From positions 434,001-498,000 of the forward strand of contig NZ_JAHFVK010000002.1 in NCBI RefSeq assembly GCF_018599195.1: a stretch of DNA of 64,000 nucleotides. The letters run 5' to 3'. This document shows, in pieces, positions 8,618 to 14,723 of the stretch. The translations under genes and the position numbers were made by a program. The notes under the pieces are model-generated. The model was not told the DNA's origin, ran no database searches, and saw only the letters and a program-made list of their open reading frames with translations. Origin of the DNA: Croceibacterium selenioxidans (lineage in GTDB: Bacteria > Pseudomonadota > Alphaproteobacteria > Sphingomonadales > Sphingomonadaceae). The first letter of the stretch is position 1. Each line of letters begins with the position of its first letter.

Positions 8618-8746
8618 TTAGCGGCCCTTCTTCTTCGGCGCTTGTCGCGTTTCAACAACCGCAGTGCTTTTGCAGCGTTCGGCGACGGCGACCGGAATAT
8701 AGCGCCCAGTTCGGGCATCCCGGCCAATTTTGGAAGACTTGTTCAC
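8618..8746 (-). CDS. Small basic protein, 42 residues, downstream of mazF
   Basis: A GTG-started frame at 8746 with a near-perfect AGGAGGTG ribosome site 9 nt upstream. The product starts Asn-Lys-Ser-Ser-Lys-Ile-Gly-Arg-Asp-Ala-Arg-Thr-Gly-Arg-Tyr, continues with a Thr-Ala-Val-Val-Glu-Thr segment and ends in a Lys/Arg-rich tail. Short proteins with an Arg-Asp-Ala-x-Thr-Gly start and a Thr-Thr-Val-Val-Glu-Thr-like core occur in bacterial mobile elements, as I recall, but no function is known to me. It lies 77 nt after mazF, before the terminator, so it is probably co-transcribed. Confidence 0.65.
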   Translation of the reverse strand: MNKSSKIGRDARTGRYIPVAVAERCKSTAVVETRQAPKKKGR

Positions 8747-8823
8747 TTAACATCACCTCCTTTCTTGGCTGGCTGCCTGTGCAATCAGCCAGCAGAGAGA
8801 GGTGTCGTGCTTCTGCCTTCCAA

Positions 8824-9174
8824 TCAGCAATCTATTTCCAGGATCGCCTCAATACGACCCAGAACTTCGCACATCAGTTCATCAGATGCTTCTGATTTAA
8901 ATCTAGTGTTCCGCGCAATCCAATCCACGCTCTTCACATGATCGGAGAGCACGACGCCGGTCACACCGCATCCGCGAGGTATTTTTACCTCAAAAGGGCT
9001 CCCCTTGACTTGGTTTGTCACCGGGACAGCGATCATAAGACCAGTCGCGATGTTGAACCTCTTGGGCGATAGAACCAGGGCGGGTCTATGCCCGCCCTGT
9101 TCAGTTCCGGCATTCGGTGTGAAATCCAACTCGACAAAGTGCCCTCTGTCAGGTTGGTAAACGGCTTTTACCAA
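8824..9174 (-). CDS. mazF: MazF/PemK-type endoribonuclease toxin
   Basis: A 116-residue toxin of the MazF/PemK/CcdB fold, predicted to cut mRNA at short sequence motifs. Family landmarks are Asp-Arg-Gly-His-Phe-Val-Glu-Leu-Asp-Phe near the start, Gly-Gly-His-Arg-Pro-Ala-Leu-Val-Leu-Ser (the conserved Arg-Pro-Ala loop), Pro-Val-Thr-Asn-Gln-Val-Lys-Gly, and Val-Leu-Ser-Asp-His-Val-Lys-Ser-Val-Asp. It overlaps the 3' end of the antitoxin gene by 7 nt, the usual coupling for this family, and lies inside the tRNA-Trp mini-island. Confidence 0.92.
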   Translation of the reverse strand: MVKAVYQPDRGHFVELDFTPNAGTEQGGHRPALVLSPKRFNIATGLMIAVPVTNQVKGSPFEVKIPRGCGVTGVVLSDHVKSVDWIARNTRFKSEASDELMCEVLGRIEAILEIDC

Positions 9175-9407
9175 ACTTCGTCTCCCTTAGGATCTCCCCA
9201 GTCGGTTTCAGGATGACGCTGGTCCTCAGTCATCTGGGCGAGCAGCTCGTCCAGCTTATACTTCTTTCGAACTGGCGTGATCACGACGGTGCCGTCTCTT
9301 GTCGAGAATTCAACCGGCGTGCCCTCCGTCAGGTTCGCTGCTCTAACCAAATGATTTGGAAGCCTCAGCGCCAAGCTATTACCCCACTTGGCGACATAAA
9401 ATTGCAT
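9168..9407 (-). CDS. mazE: MazE-type antitoxin (AbrB/SpoVT fold)
   Basis: A 79-residue antitoxin with the swapped-hairpin AbrB N terminus (Val-Ala-Lys-Trp-Gly-Asn-Ser-Leu-Ala-Leu-Arg-Leu-Pro) and an acidic C-terminal tail (Asp-Trp-Gly-Asp-Pro-Lys-Gly-Asp-Glu) expected to occupy the MazF active site. The ATG at 9407 is chosen because it opens exactly at the conserved domain; an upstream extension of 47 residues is not conserved in character and runs through the promoter. It is the first gene of the pair and probably represses the operon together with MazF. Confidence 0.88.
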   Translation of the reverse strand: MQFYVAKWGNSLALRLPNHLVRAANLTEGTPVEFSTRDGTVVITPVRKKYKLDELLAQMTEDQRHPETDWGDPKGDEVW

Positions 9408-9475
9408 TCTGTTACTCCAGTCTACGCCCCCTACCGCAATGTGCGGCGAGTATCCCCTACTGCTGTAGACACAAC

Positions 9476-9483
9476 GTATATAC
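9476..9483. promoter_or_regulatory. Candidate MazE operator
   Basis: A perfect 8-bp palindrome GTATATAC lies in an AT-rich stretch 69 bp upstream of the mazE start, where the promoter should be. AbrB-fold MazE antitoxins bind short AT-rich palindromes of this type. This is only a candidate. Confidence 0.35.
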
Positions 9484-9556
9484 ACAAAATCGTTCCACAC
9501 GTCCAGGAGAAAAATCCGTCGGCGGAGGGGCCACAGTCTGCGACGCAATTGTTAGG

Positions 9557-9577
9557 TTACCCAACACTTACCCAACA
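9557..9577 (+). repeat. Paired decamer repeat, right end of mini-island
   Basis: TTACCCAACA at 9557-9566 and again at 9568-9577, an 11-bp period, in the same orientation as the pair at 8332-8353. The pair lies 112 bp inside the right-hand 20-bp direct repeat. Together with the left pair it suggests recombinase arm sites. Confidence 0.55.
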
Positions 9578-9690
9578 ATCGTGCCAAGCTGCACTGAGAA
9601 GCCGTGAGACAGTATGAGACACAAACCCTAGCGTTTATGCGGGTTTGGGGGTCCCCGTGAGAGGGGATGAGATCAACTGAGACAGGTGAT

Positions 9691-9766
9691 TGGCAGGAGT
9701 GGAGGGACTCGAACCCACGGCCCTCGGTTTTGGAGACCGATGCTCTACCAACTGAGCTACACTCCT
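9691..9766 (-). tRNA. tRNA-Trp (CCA anticodon)
   Basis: A 76-nt cloverleaf on the minus strand: acceptor AGGAGTG pairing with CACTCCT, discriminator G, encoded CCA at 9691-9693, D-loop AGCTCAGTTGGTAGAGC, anticodon loop CTCCAAA giving anticodon CCA, and T-arm GGGTTCGAGTCCC. Its 3' end is duplicated at 8246-8265, marking it as the target of an integration event. Confidence 0.97.
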
Positions 9767-9843
9767 GCGGGCGGGTTGCGCCTCTATAGCCGCCGCACTG
9801 GCTTGGCAAGCGGCCAGGTCAGTCCCATCTTCCCGGAAACGCC

Positions 9844-10644
9844 ATGCACGCCCCCGCGACCAAGATCATTCCCGAAGACCTGCTGCTGATGGCCTACCGC
9901 AGCGGCATCTTTCCCATGGCCGACAGCCGGGACGACGAAGACATTTACTGGGTCGAGCCGCGCGACAGGGCGGTGATTCCTCTCGAAGGATTTCGTTGCT
10001 CGCGATCGCTGGCCAAAGTCATTCGGCAGGATCGCTTCCGCGTCACTTGCAATTACGACTTCGATGGCGTGATCGATGCCTGCGCCGCCCCGAGAGAGGG
10101 CCATCCGGAGAGCTGGATCAGCGATCGCATCGCCGCCAGCTACCGGGCGCTCCACCTCGCCGGCTACGCTCATTCAATCGAATGCTGGGACGGGGAGCGC
10201 CTTGTCGGTGGCCTCTATGGCGTAGGCTTCGACCACGCCTTCTGCGGCGAGAGCATGTTCAGCCGGGCGACCGATGCATCCAAGGTCGCCCTGGCATGGC
10301 TGGTCGCGCTGTTGCGTCGCGGCGGTTACGGGCTGCTCGACTGCCAATTCATGACCGATCACCTCGCCTCGCTCGGCGCGGTGCCCGTCACCCGGGAACG
10401 CTATCTCGAAATGCTGACGAAAGCGGTGATGGCAGGGCCGGCCCCCCCGCTGCCCGAAGTCTACGCGTCGTTCGCCGCGGGCGTCTCGACAGGTGCGGGC
10501 GAAGGTTCGGGAGTCGTAGGCTCGGGCGAGGCTTCGGCTCCGGTCGCGGGGGCCGTTCGCGCAGCCGCTGGGCCGGTGCTCTCGGAAAGCGGGCTTTCTT
10601 CGCCCGGGAAGCTCATTCTGCAGTCCTTGACCCACACGTCGTAG
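9844..10644 (+). CDS. aat: Leucyl/phenylalanyl-tRNA--protein transferase
   Basis: A 266-residue enzyme that adds Leu or Phe to N-terminal Arg or Lys of proteins, feeding the N-degron pathway to ClpS/ClpAP. The N terminus shows Leu-Leu-Met-Ala-Tyr-Arg-Ser-Gly-Ile-Phe-Pro-Met-Ala; the core has Gly-Gly-Leu-Tyr-Gly-Val and the catalytic Gly-Glu-Ser-Met-Phe-Ser region, then Leu-Asp-Cys-Gln-Phe. The conserved part ends near residue 205; the last 60 residues are a Gly/Ala/Ser-rich tail that overlaps the 3' end of the convergent DUF2155 gene by 184 bp. The ATG at 9844 has no strong ribosome site but fits the family N terminus. Confidence 0.92.
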   Translation: MHAPATKIIPEDLLLMAYRSGIFPMADSRDDEDIYWVEPRDRAVIPLEGFRCSRSLAKVIRQDRFRVTCNYDFDGVIDACAAPREGHPESWISDRIAASYRALHLAGYAHSIECWDGERLVGGLYGVGFDHAFCGESMFSRATDASKVALAWLVALLRRGGYGLLDCQFMTDHLASLGAVPVTRERYLEMLTKAVMAGPAPPLPEVYASFAAGVSTGAGEGSGVVGSGEASAPVAGAVRAAAGPVLSESGLSSPGKLILQSLTHTS

Positions 10645-11090
10645 ATCGGGTGCTCGACCACGTTGAGGCTGGGCGAATTCTTGAACAGCCACCCGGAAAA
10701 GATTCGGCGCCAGGCTGGCTCTGAGTCGGCGTCGGCTCGTTCAAGGACGATGACCTGGACGAAGGCCCCGGTTTCGGGCGGCTCTTCCCATGGTGCCGTG
10801 CGCTCGCAGGCCGACAGGCGGACGACCACGTCACCCACTCGGCGAGCTTCGCCGGGCTTCATCTCAAGATCCTGCGAAATGTTGTTGCGCTTGTTCAGCA
10901 GCCCGATGACGGCGACCCGTTGATCCATCGGAGTGCCGATACCGGCGGCCGCACGCGCGGCGTCGGCCTGGGCCAGTTCCTTGGGGACTTCGGTAGCCTC
11001 GGCCTCAGGCTCAGGCGCCTTGCCGGTGCATCCGGCAAGCAGGAGCAGGCCAGCCGTAGCGGCCACCAACCTCACGCGTCGGGCGTCCAC
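10461..11090 (-). CDS. DUF2155 lipoprotein
   Basis: A 209-residue protein with a lipoprotein signal (Leu-Leu-Leu-Leu-Ala-Gly-Cys) and a central DUF2155 domain marked by Arg-Ile-Phe-Ser-Gly-Trp-Leu-Phe and Ser-Leu-Asn-Val-Val-Glu-His-Pro-Ile-Tyr-Asp-Val-Trp-Val-Lys-Asp-Cys. Members are conserved in alphaproteobacteria next to the NDUFA12-type gene, as here; the function is unknown. The C-terminal 40 residues are Pro/Ala/Thr-rich and are encoded opposite the end of aat. The start at 11090 overlaps the upstream NDUFA12 gene by 19 bp, suggesting translational coupling. Confidence 0.88.
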   Translation of the reverse strand: MDARRVRLVAATAGLLLLAGCTGKAPEPEAEATEVPKELAQADAARAAAGIGTPMDQRVAVIGLLNKRNNISQDLEMKPGEARRVGDVVVRLSACERTAPWEEPPETGAFVQVIVLERADADSEPAWRRIFSGWLFKNSPSLNVVEHPIYDVWVKDCRMSFPGEESPLSESTGPAAARTAPATGAEASPEPTTPEPSPAPVETPAANDA

Positions 11091-11470
11091 GATTCGTAAT
11101 CGCCCGTGGCCGCGGCGCGACGGCCGCCGCGCTCGAGCGCGCCTTGCGGGCGATAGGCCGCGACCGTCCCGGTGGCGTTAGGGGTGTAGTCTACTTCCCA
11201 GATCTTCGGCGGAGGCAGCCGGCTTTCGGGGAGATCGTCGAGCGAACCATGCAGCCAGCCGTGCCATTCAGCCGGAACCCGGCTGGCATCGTTGGCTCCG
11301 TTATAGATAACCCAGCGGCGCTCCCGCCCATCGACGGTCTTCTTGTTCGACCGGAAATAGGTGTTGCCTTGCGCGTCGGTGCCGACCTTCTGGCCGTTCA
11401 TCGCGCTGAACAGCGAGGTACCGATGGTGGCGCCGTTCCACCAGGTGAATATCTTGGAGAAGAATCCCAT
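11072..11470 (-). CDS. NDUFA12-type NADH:ubiquinone oxidoreductase accessory subunit
   Basis: A 132-residue homologue of the mitochondrial complex I accessory subunit NDUFA12 (B17.2), with Trp-Trp-Asn-Gly-Ala-Thr-Ile-Gly-Thr, Asp-Ala-Gln-Gly-Asn-Thr-Tyr-Phe, the Arg-Arg-Trp-Val-Ile-Tyr-Asn-Gly segment and Pro-Ala-Glu-Trp-His-Gly-Trp-Leu-His. Alphaproteobacteria keep this subunit, which joins the peripheral arm of complex I. The ATG at 11470 begins the conserved Met-Gly-Phe-Phe start; a 12-residue extension is possible but unlikely. It overlaps DUF2155 by 19 bp. Confidence 0.92.
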   Translation of the reverse strand: MGFFSKIFTWWNGATIGTSLFSAMNGQKVGTDAQGNTYFRSNKKTVDGRERRWVIYNGANDASRVPAEWHGWLHGSLDDLPESRLPPPKIWEVDYTPNATGTVAAYRPQGALERGGRRAAATGDYESWTPDA

Positions 11471-11518
11471 GGGCCGCGCGTTAGGGCTTGTGCCTTTTTC
11501 GTGCAAGCTCGTCCCGCC

Positions 11519-12001
11519 TCACCATTCGACCTTGCTGCCGGGGACGAGCCCCAGCTGGGCTGCGCGTCCGCCGTTGAGTTCGAGTACGGCGATGCCGGGT
11601 CCGTCGGACGGGATCGGCGTTTCGGAATAGGGGGTCGCGTTGGCGGCGATATTGATGATCCGCCGGTCTTCCCCGATGAAAATCAGGTCGAGCGAGAGGA
11701 CGGTGTTCTTCATCCAGAAGCTCAGCAGCTGCGGCTTGGCATAGGGGAACAACATGCCTTCGTTCGGCCCCATCTCGGTCCGGAACATCAAGCCCTTCGC
11801 CTGTTCCTGCGGTGTCCGGGCGACTTCCGCACGGAAGGAATGGGCCTTCCCGGTCGGCGTGGTGATCTTCAGCGGAATGACTTCCAGGCCGGAGGCTGGA
11901 TGAACAGCCGTTGTGGCCGTAGCGCTGGAAGTGGCACCCCCGGCCGCTTGCGGAGAACAAGCCGAAACGAGAATCAGGAAGGCAAGGAGCAGCGCGCGCA
12001 T
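11519..12001 (-). CDS. DUF192 family exported protein
   Basis: A 160-residue protein with an N-terminal signal ending in a lipobox-like Leu-Val-Ser-Ala-Cys, so possibly a lipoprotein. The DUF192 domain follows, with Glu-Val-Ala-Arg-Thr-Pro-Gln-Glu-Gln-Ala-Lys-Gly-Leu-Met-Phe-Arg, Gly-Met-Leu-Phe, Phe-Trp-Met-Lys-Asn-Thr and the C-terminal Val-Leu-Glu-Leu-Asn-Gly-Gly. No biochemical role is established for the family. It lies 4 nt after recX and upstream of the NDUFA12 gene, all on the minus strand, probably one transcript. Confidence 0.88.
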   Translation of the reverse strand: MRALLLAFLILVSACSPQAAGGATSSATATTAVHPASGLEVIPLKITTPTGKAHSFRAEVARTPQEQAKGLMFRTEMGPNEGMLFPYAKPQLLSFWMKNTVLSLDLIFIGEDRRIINIAANATPYSETPIPSDGPGIAVLELNGGRAAQLGLVPGSKVEW

Positions 12002-12005
12002 CGAA

Positions 12006-12572
12006 TCAGCTTTCGTCGTCCAGTTCGGCCGCCCATTCCTCGGCCACCGTCGGGTCGGGGGCATCGACCATTTTGCGCGCGCTGTCGAGCGGGTGCCCGG
12101 CTCTCAACATGGCGGCCACTTGTTTTTCGCGCTTTTCCCTGTCGGGAAGCGACTTTCCGAACGGCCCGAACCCTCGCCGACGCGCCAGAGTCAGCGCCGC
12201 GCGCCGCTCTTCCGCTGGACTTGCGCGAGTCTCGTCGCGAATCTCTTCCGCGATCCCCGCCTCGCCCAGCGCCTGGCTCACCCGGCGGGCGCCATAGCCC
12301 CGGCGCAGCAAACTGCCGCTCTTGGAACGGGCATAGACGACGTCATCGACGTAACCGAGCCCTTGATATCGCTCCACCAGCGCCCGCAAGTCTGGTTGAG
12401 CCTCGCCCTCCCATCCCCGCTCGCGCAGCTTGCGTTGAAGATAGCGCTCGAGCTTGGCTGCGCTGGTCGCGAATCTTGCGACATAGGCGAGCGCCATCTC
12501 CTCGAGACGCGTCTTGTTGAGCGGCTTTGGCGCTTTTCGCTCTCGATGTGGCGCTCTTCGGTCGCTATCCAT
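12006..12572 (-). CDS. recX: RecX family regulatory protein
   Basis: A 188-residue helical protein of the RecX family, which inhibits or modulates RecA filaments. It carries the family pattern Tyr-Val-Ala-Arg-Phe-Ala-Thr-Ser followed by Leu-x-Arg-Tyr-Leu-x-Arg-Lys-Leu, Leu-Gly-Tyr-Val-Asp-Asp-Val-Val-Tyr-Ala-Arg and Gly-Ala-Arg-Arg-Val-Ser-Gln-Ala-Leu. It is not next to recA, unlike in many bacteria, but heads a minus-strand group with the DUF192 gene 4 nt downstream. The divergent acyl-AMP ligase gene starts 137 bp away. Confidence 0.88.
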   Translation of the reverse strand: MDSDRRAPHRERKAPKPLNKTRLEEMALAYVARFATSAAKLERYLQRKLRERGWEGEAQPDLRALVERYQGLGYVDDVVYARSKSGSLLRRGYGARRVSQALGEAGIAEEIRDETRASPAEERRAALTLARRRGFGPFGKSLPDREKREKQVAAMLRAGHPLDSARKMVDAPDPTVAEEWAAELDDES

Positions 12573-12709
12573 AAGGGTTCCTTCGCCTTATTCGTGCCAC
12601 AGTCGTTGACAAATGAGAAAGTTTGTCGCGTGGCGGCTAGGATCCCGCTGCCATGAGGCAATGGGGAAGCGCCAACAGAGCGTAGAGAAGACGGGCAAAT
12701 ATCCAGGCA

Positions 12710-14437
12710 ATGACCGAACTCACTCCCACACCCAATGATTGCGCGCTGCCGCGTATCCGCGCGGATTTCGCGACTTTCAACGAAGCGATCGACTACGCCG
12801 CGAAGAGCGAGAAGGGTTTCAACTTCTACGACGCGCGCGGCACGCTCGAACGGGTTTACCCCTACAGCGAACTGCGCGTCGACGCCCTCGATATGGCCAA
12901 GCGACTGATCGATGCCGGCATCGGCAAGGGCGATCGCGTGGCGCTGATCGCGGAAACCGGTCCTGAATTCGCCGCTTTGTTCTGCGGTGCCGTCTATGCC
13001 GGCGCCTGGCCCGTTCCGCTGCCGCTTCCGACGACGTTCGGGGGCAAGGACAACTACATCGAACAGTTGGGCGTGCAGCTCGAAAGCGCGGAGCCGAAGC
13101 TGTTGCTCTATCCGGCGGAGATCGCCGAGATGGTGTCCATTGCAGCCGCGCGTCAGGGCTGCGAGGGGATCGACTGGGAGAGCTTTGGGCAGCGTCACGC
13201 CCCCGAGGTCGAACTGCCCGAAGCCCGGTCTGACGATATCTGTTACTTGCAGTATTCGTCCGGCTCGACGCGCTTTCCGACCGGCGTCGCTGTCACGCAT
13301 AGCGCCTTGCTGCACAATCTGTACGGCCATGCGGCGACGATGAACCTAGGTACCGGCGACCGTGGTGTCAGCTGGCTGCCGTGGTACCACGACATGGGTT
13401 TGGTCGGTTGCCTGCTGTCGATGATCGCCAACCAGATTTCGGTCGACTACCTCAAGACCGAACATTTCGCCCGCCGCCCGCTGGCGTGGCTCGACCTGAT
13501 CAGCCGCAACAAGGGCAACTCGATGTCCTATTCGCCGACCTTCGGCTATGACATCTGTGCGCGCCGCATCTCGAGCCAGTCGAACGTCGCCGAACGCTTC
13601 GACCTGTCGCGCTGGCGCCTTGCCGGCAACGGTGCGGACATGATCCGGCCCGACGTGATGCAGAGCTTCGTCAACGCTTTCGCCGATGCCGGGTTCAAGG
13701 CCAGCGCCTTCACCCCGAGCTATGGCCTCGCCGAAGCCACTCTGGCCGTCACCGTGATGCCGCCGGGCGAAGGCATTCGCGTCGAGCTGGTCGAGGAAGA
13801 GCGCCTATCCGGCACCCCGCGCGACCTCTCGCGCCCGGCGCGTTACCGCGCGATCGTCAATTGCGGCAAAGCCCTGCCCGACATGGACGTCGAGATCCGC
13901 GGCGAGAAGGGCGAGATCAAGAAGGACCACCAGATCGGCAAGGTCTGGTGCCGTGGCCCCAGCGTCATGCACTCCTATTTTCGGAATCCGGAGGCGACCG
14001 CCGACTGCCTGGTCAACGGTTGGCTCGACACCGGCGACATGGGTTACATGGCCGAGGGCTACCTGTTCATCGTCGGTCGGGCGAAGGACATGATCATCAT
14101 CAACGGCAAAAACCACTGGCCGCAGGACATCGAGTGGGCGGTGGAGCAATTGCCCGGCTTCAACCACGGCGACATCGCCGCCTTCTCCGTCGAGACTGAG
14201 AACGGTGAGGAAGCGCCCGCGGTCCTGGTTCACTGCCGGGTTTCGGATCCTGACGAGCGCATCAAGCTGCGCGACACCATCCGCGACAAGGTCCGCTCGA
14301 TCACCGGCATGAACTGCGTAGTGGAACTCGTTCCGCCGCGCACTCTGCCGCGCACCAGTTCGGGCAAGCTCAGCCGGGCGAAGGCCAAGCGGCTGTACCT
14401 GTCGGGTGAGATCGAACCCTTCGACCTCGCGGCTTGA
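12710..14437 (+). CDS. Fatty acyl-AMP ligase (FAAL-type adenylating enzyme)
   Basis: A 575-residue ANL-superfamily enzyme that activates a fatty acid as acyl-AMP. Visible motifs are the ATP loop Tyr-Ser-Ser-Gly-Ser-Thr-Arg-Phe-Pro-Thr-Gly-Val, the Trp-Leu-Pro-Trp-Tyr-His-Asp-Met-Gly-Leu-Val-Gly motif, Ser-Tyr-Gly-Leu-Ala-Glu-Ala-Thr, Trp-Leu-Asp-Thr-Gly-Asp-Met-Gly-Tyr and Gly-Arg-Ala-Lys-Asp-Met-Ile-Ile-Ile-Asn-Gly-Lys-Asn. The His-Asp-Met-Gly-Leu motif and the extra segment before Tyr-Gly-Leu-Ala-Glu are typical of FAALs rather than acyl-CoA ligases. No polyketide synthase or carrier protein is adjacent, so it probably hands the acyl group to a carrier encoded elsewhere, perhaps for sphingolipid or other lipid synthesis. 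Confidence 0.88.
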   Translation: MTELTPTPNDCALPRIRADFATFNEAIDYAAKSEKGFNFYDARGTLERVYPYSELRVDALDMAKRLIDAGIGKGDRVALIAETGPEFAALFCGAVYAGAWPVPLPLPTTFGGKDNYIEQLGVQLESAEPKLLLYPAEIAEMVSIAAARQGCEGIDWESFGQRHAPEVELPEARSDDICYLQYSSGSTRFPTGVAVTHSALLHNLYGHAATMNLGTGDRGVSWLPWYHDMGLVGCLLSMIANQISVDYLKTEHFARRPLAWLDLISRNKGNSMSYSPTFGYDICARRISSQSNVAERFDLSRWRLAGNGADMIRPDVMQSFVNAFADAGFKASAFTPSYGLAEATLAVTVMPPGEGIRVELVEEERLSGTPRDLSRPARYRAIVNCGKALPDMDVEIRGEKGEIKKDHQIGKVWCRGPSVMHSYFRNPEATADCLVNGWLDTGDMGYMAEGYLFIVGRAKDMIIINGKNHWPQDIEWAVEQLPGFNHGDIAAFSVETENGEEAPAVLVHCRVSDPDERIKLRDTIRDKVRSITGMNCVVELVPPRTLPRTSSGKLSRAKAKRLYLSGEIEPFDLAA

Positions 14438-14446
14438 GTCAAGCTT

Positions 14447-14586
14447 AATCCTCCCTGTGGCTGCGGAGCAGTCATGGGGAGGTGGCAGCCCGCAGGGCTG
14501 ACGGAGGGGCTAGCGGCACAACGCCCGCCCCTCCACCACACTTCGCGCGGTCCCCCTCCCCATCCGCTTCAAGGACAGGGAGGATT
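14447..14586. repeat. 140-bp palindromic repeat element
   Basis: A noncoding element whose ends AATCCTCCCTGT (14447-14458) and ACAGGGAGGATT (14575-14586) are perfect inverted repeats, with further GC-rich inverted segments inside (for example GTGGCAGCCC with GGGCTGACGG-like arms). It has the character of a REP-type dispersed palindrome, downstream of the acyl-AMP ligase gene. Confidence 0.6.
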
Positions 14587-14651
14587 TCGGCATCGTGCCG
14601 TGATTTCCCCTTCCGCAATCGCACCGCTTGCGGCACCCTTTTGCCGCCGGA

Positions 14652-14680
14652 AAAACACGCGCTCTTGAACAGCGTGTTTT
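14652..14680. terminator. Hairpin between acyl-AMP ligase gene and telA
   Basis: A 9-bp perfect stem AAAACACGC (14652-14660) with GCGTGTTTT (14672-14680) around an 11-nt loop, ending in TTTT on the plus strand. It lies 215 bp after the ligase stop and 44 bp before telA. It could be a terminator or a leader structure. Confidence 0.45.
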
Positions 14681-14723
14681 GCCTACCTAATACAGTAAGC
14701 AAATACCGGAAGGGGACAGGTGA

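Larger units (their letters stand above)
8246..9708. mobile_element. Mini genomic island in tRNA-Trp carrying mazEF
   Basis: A 1.46-kb segment bounded by the 20-bp direct repeat at 8246-8265 and 9689-9708. It sits between tRNA-Trp and the secE operon and carries mazE, mazF, a 42-residue protein and a terminator, all on the minus strand. Inside each end there is a pair of TTACCCAAYA decamers one helical turn apart (8332/8344 and 9557/9568), resembling arm-type integrase sites. No integrase or transposase frame is present, so it is either a decayed island or a cassette moved in trans. The stretch 8266-8556 holds no gene I can support. Confidence 0.65.
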
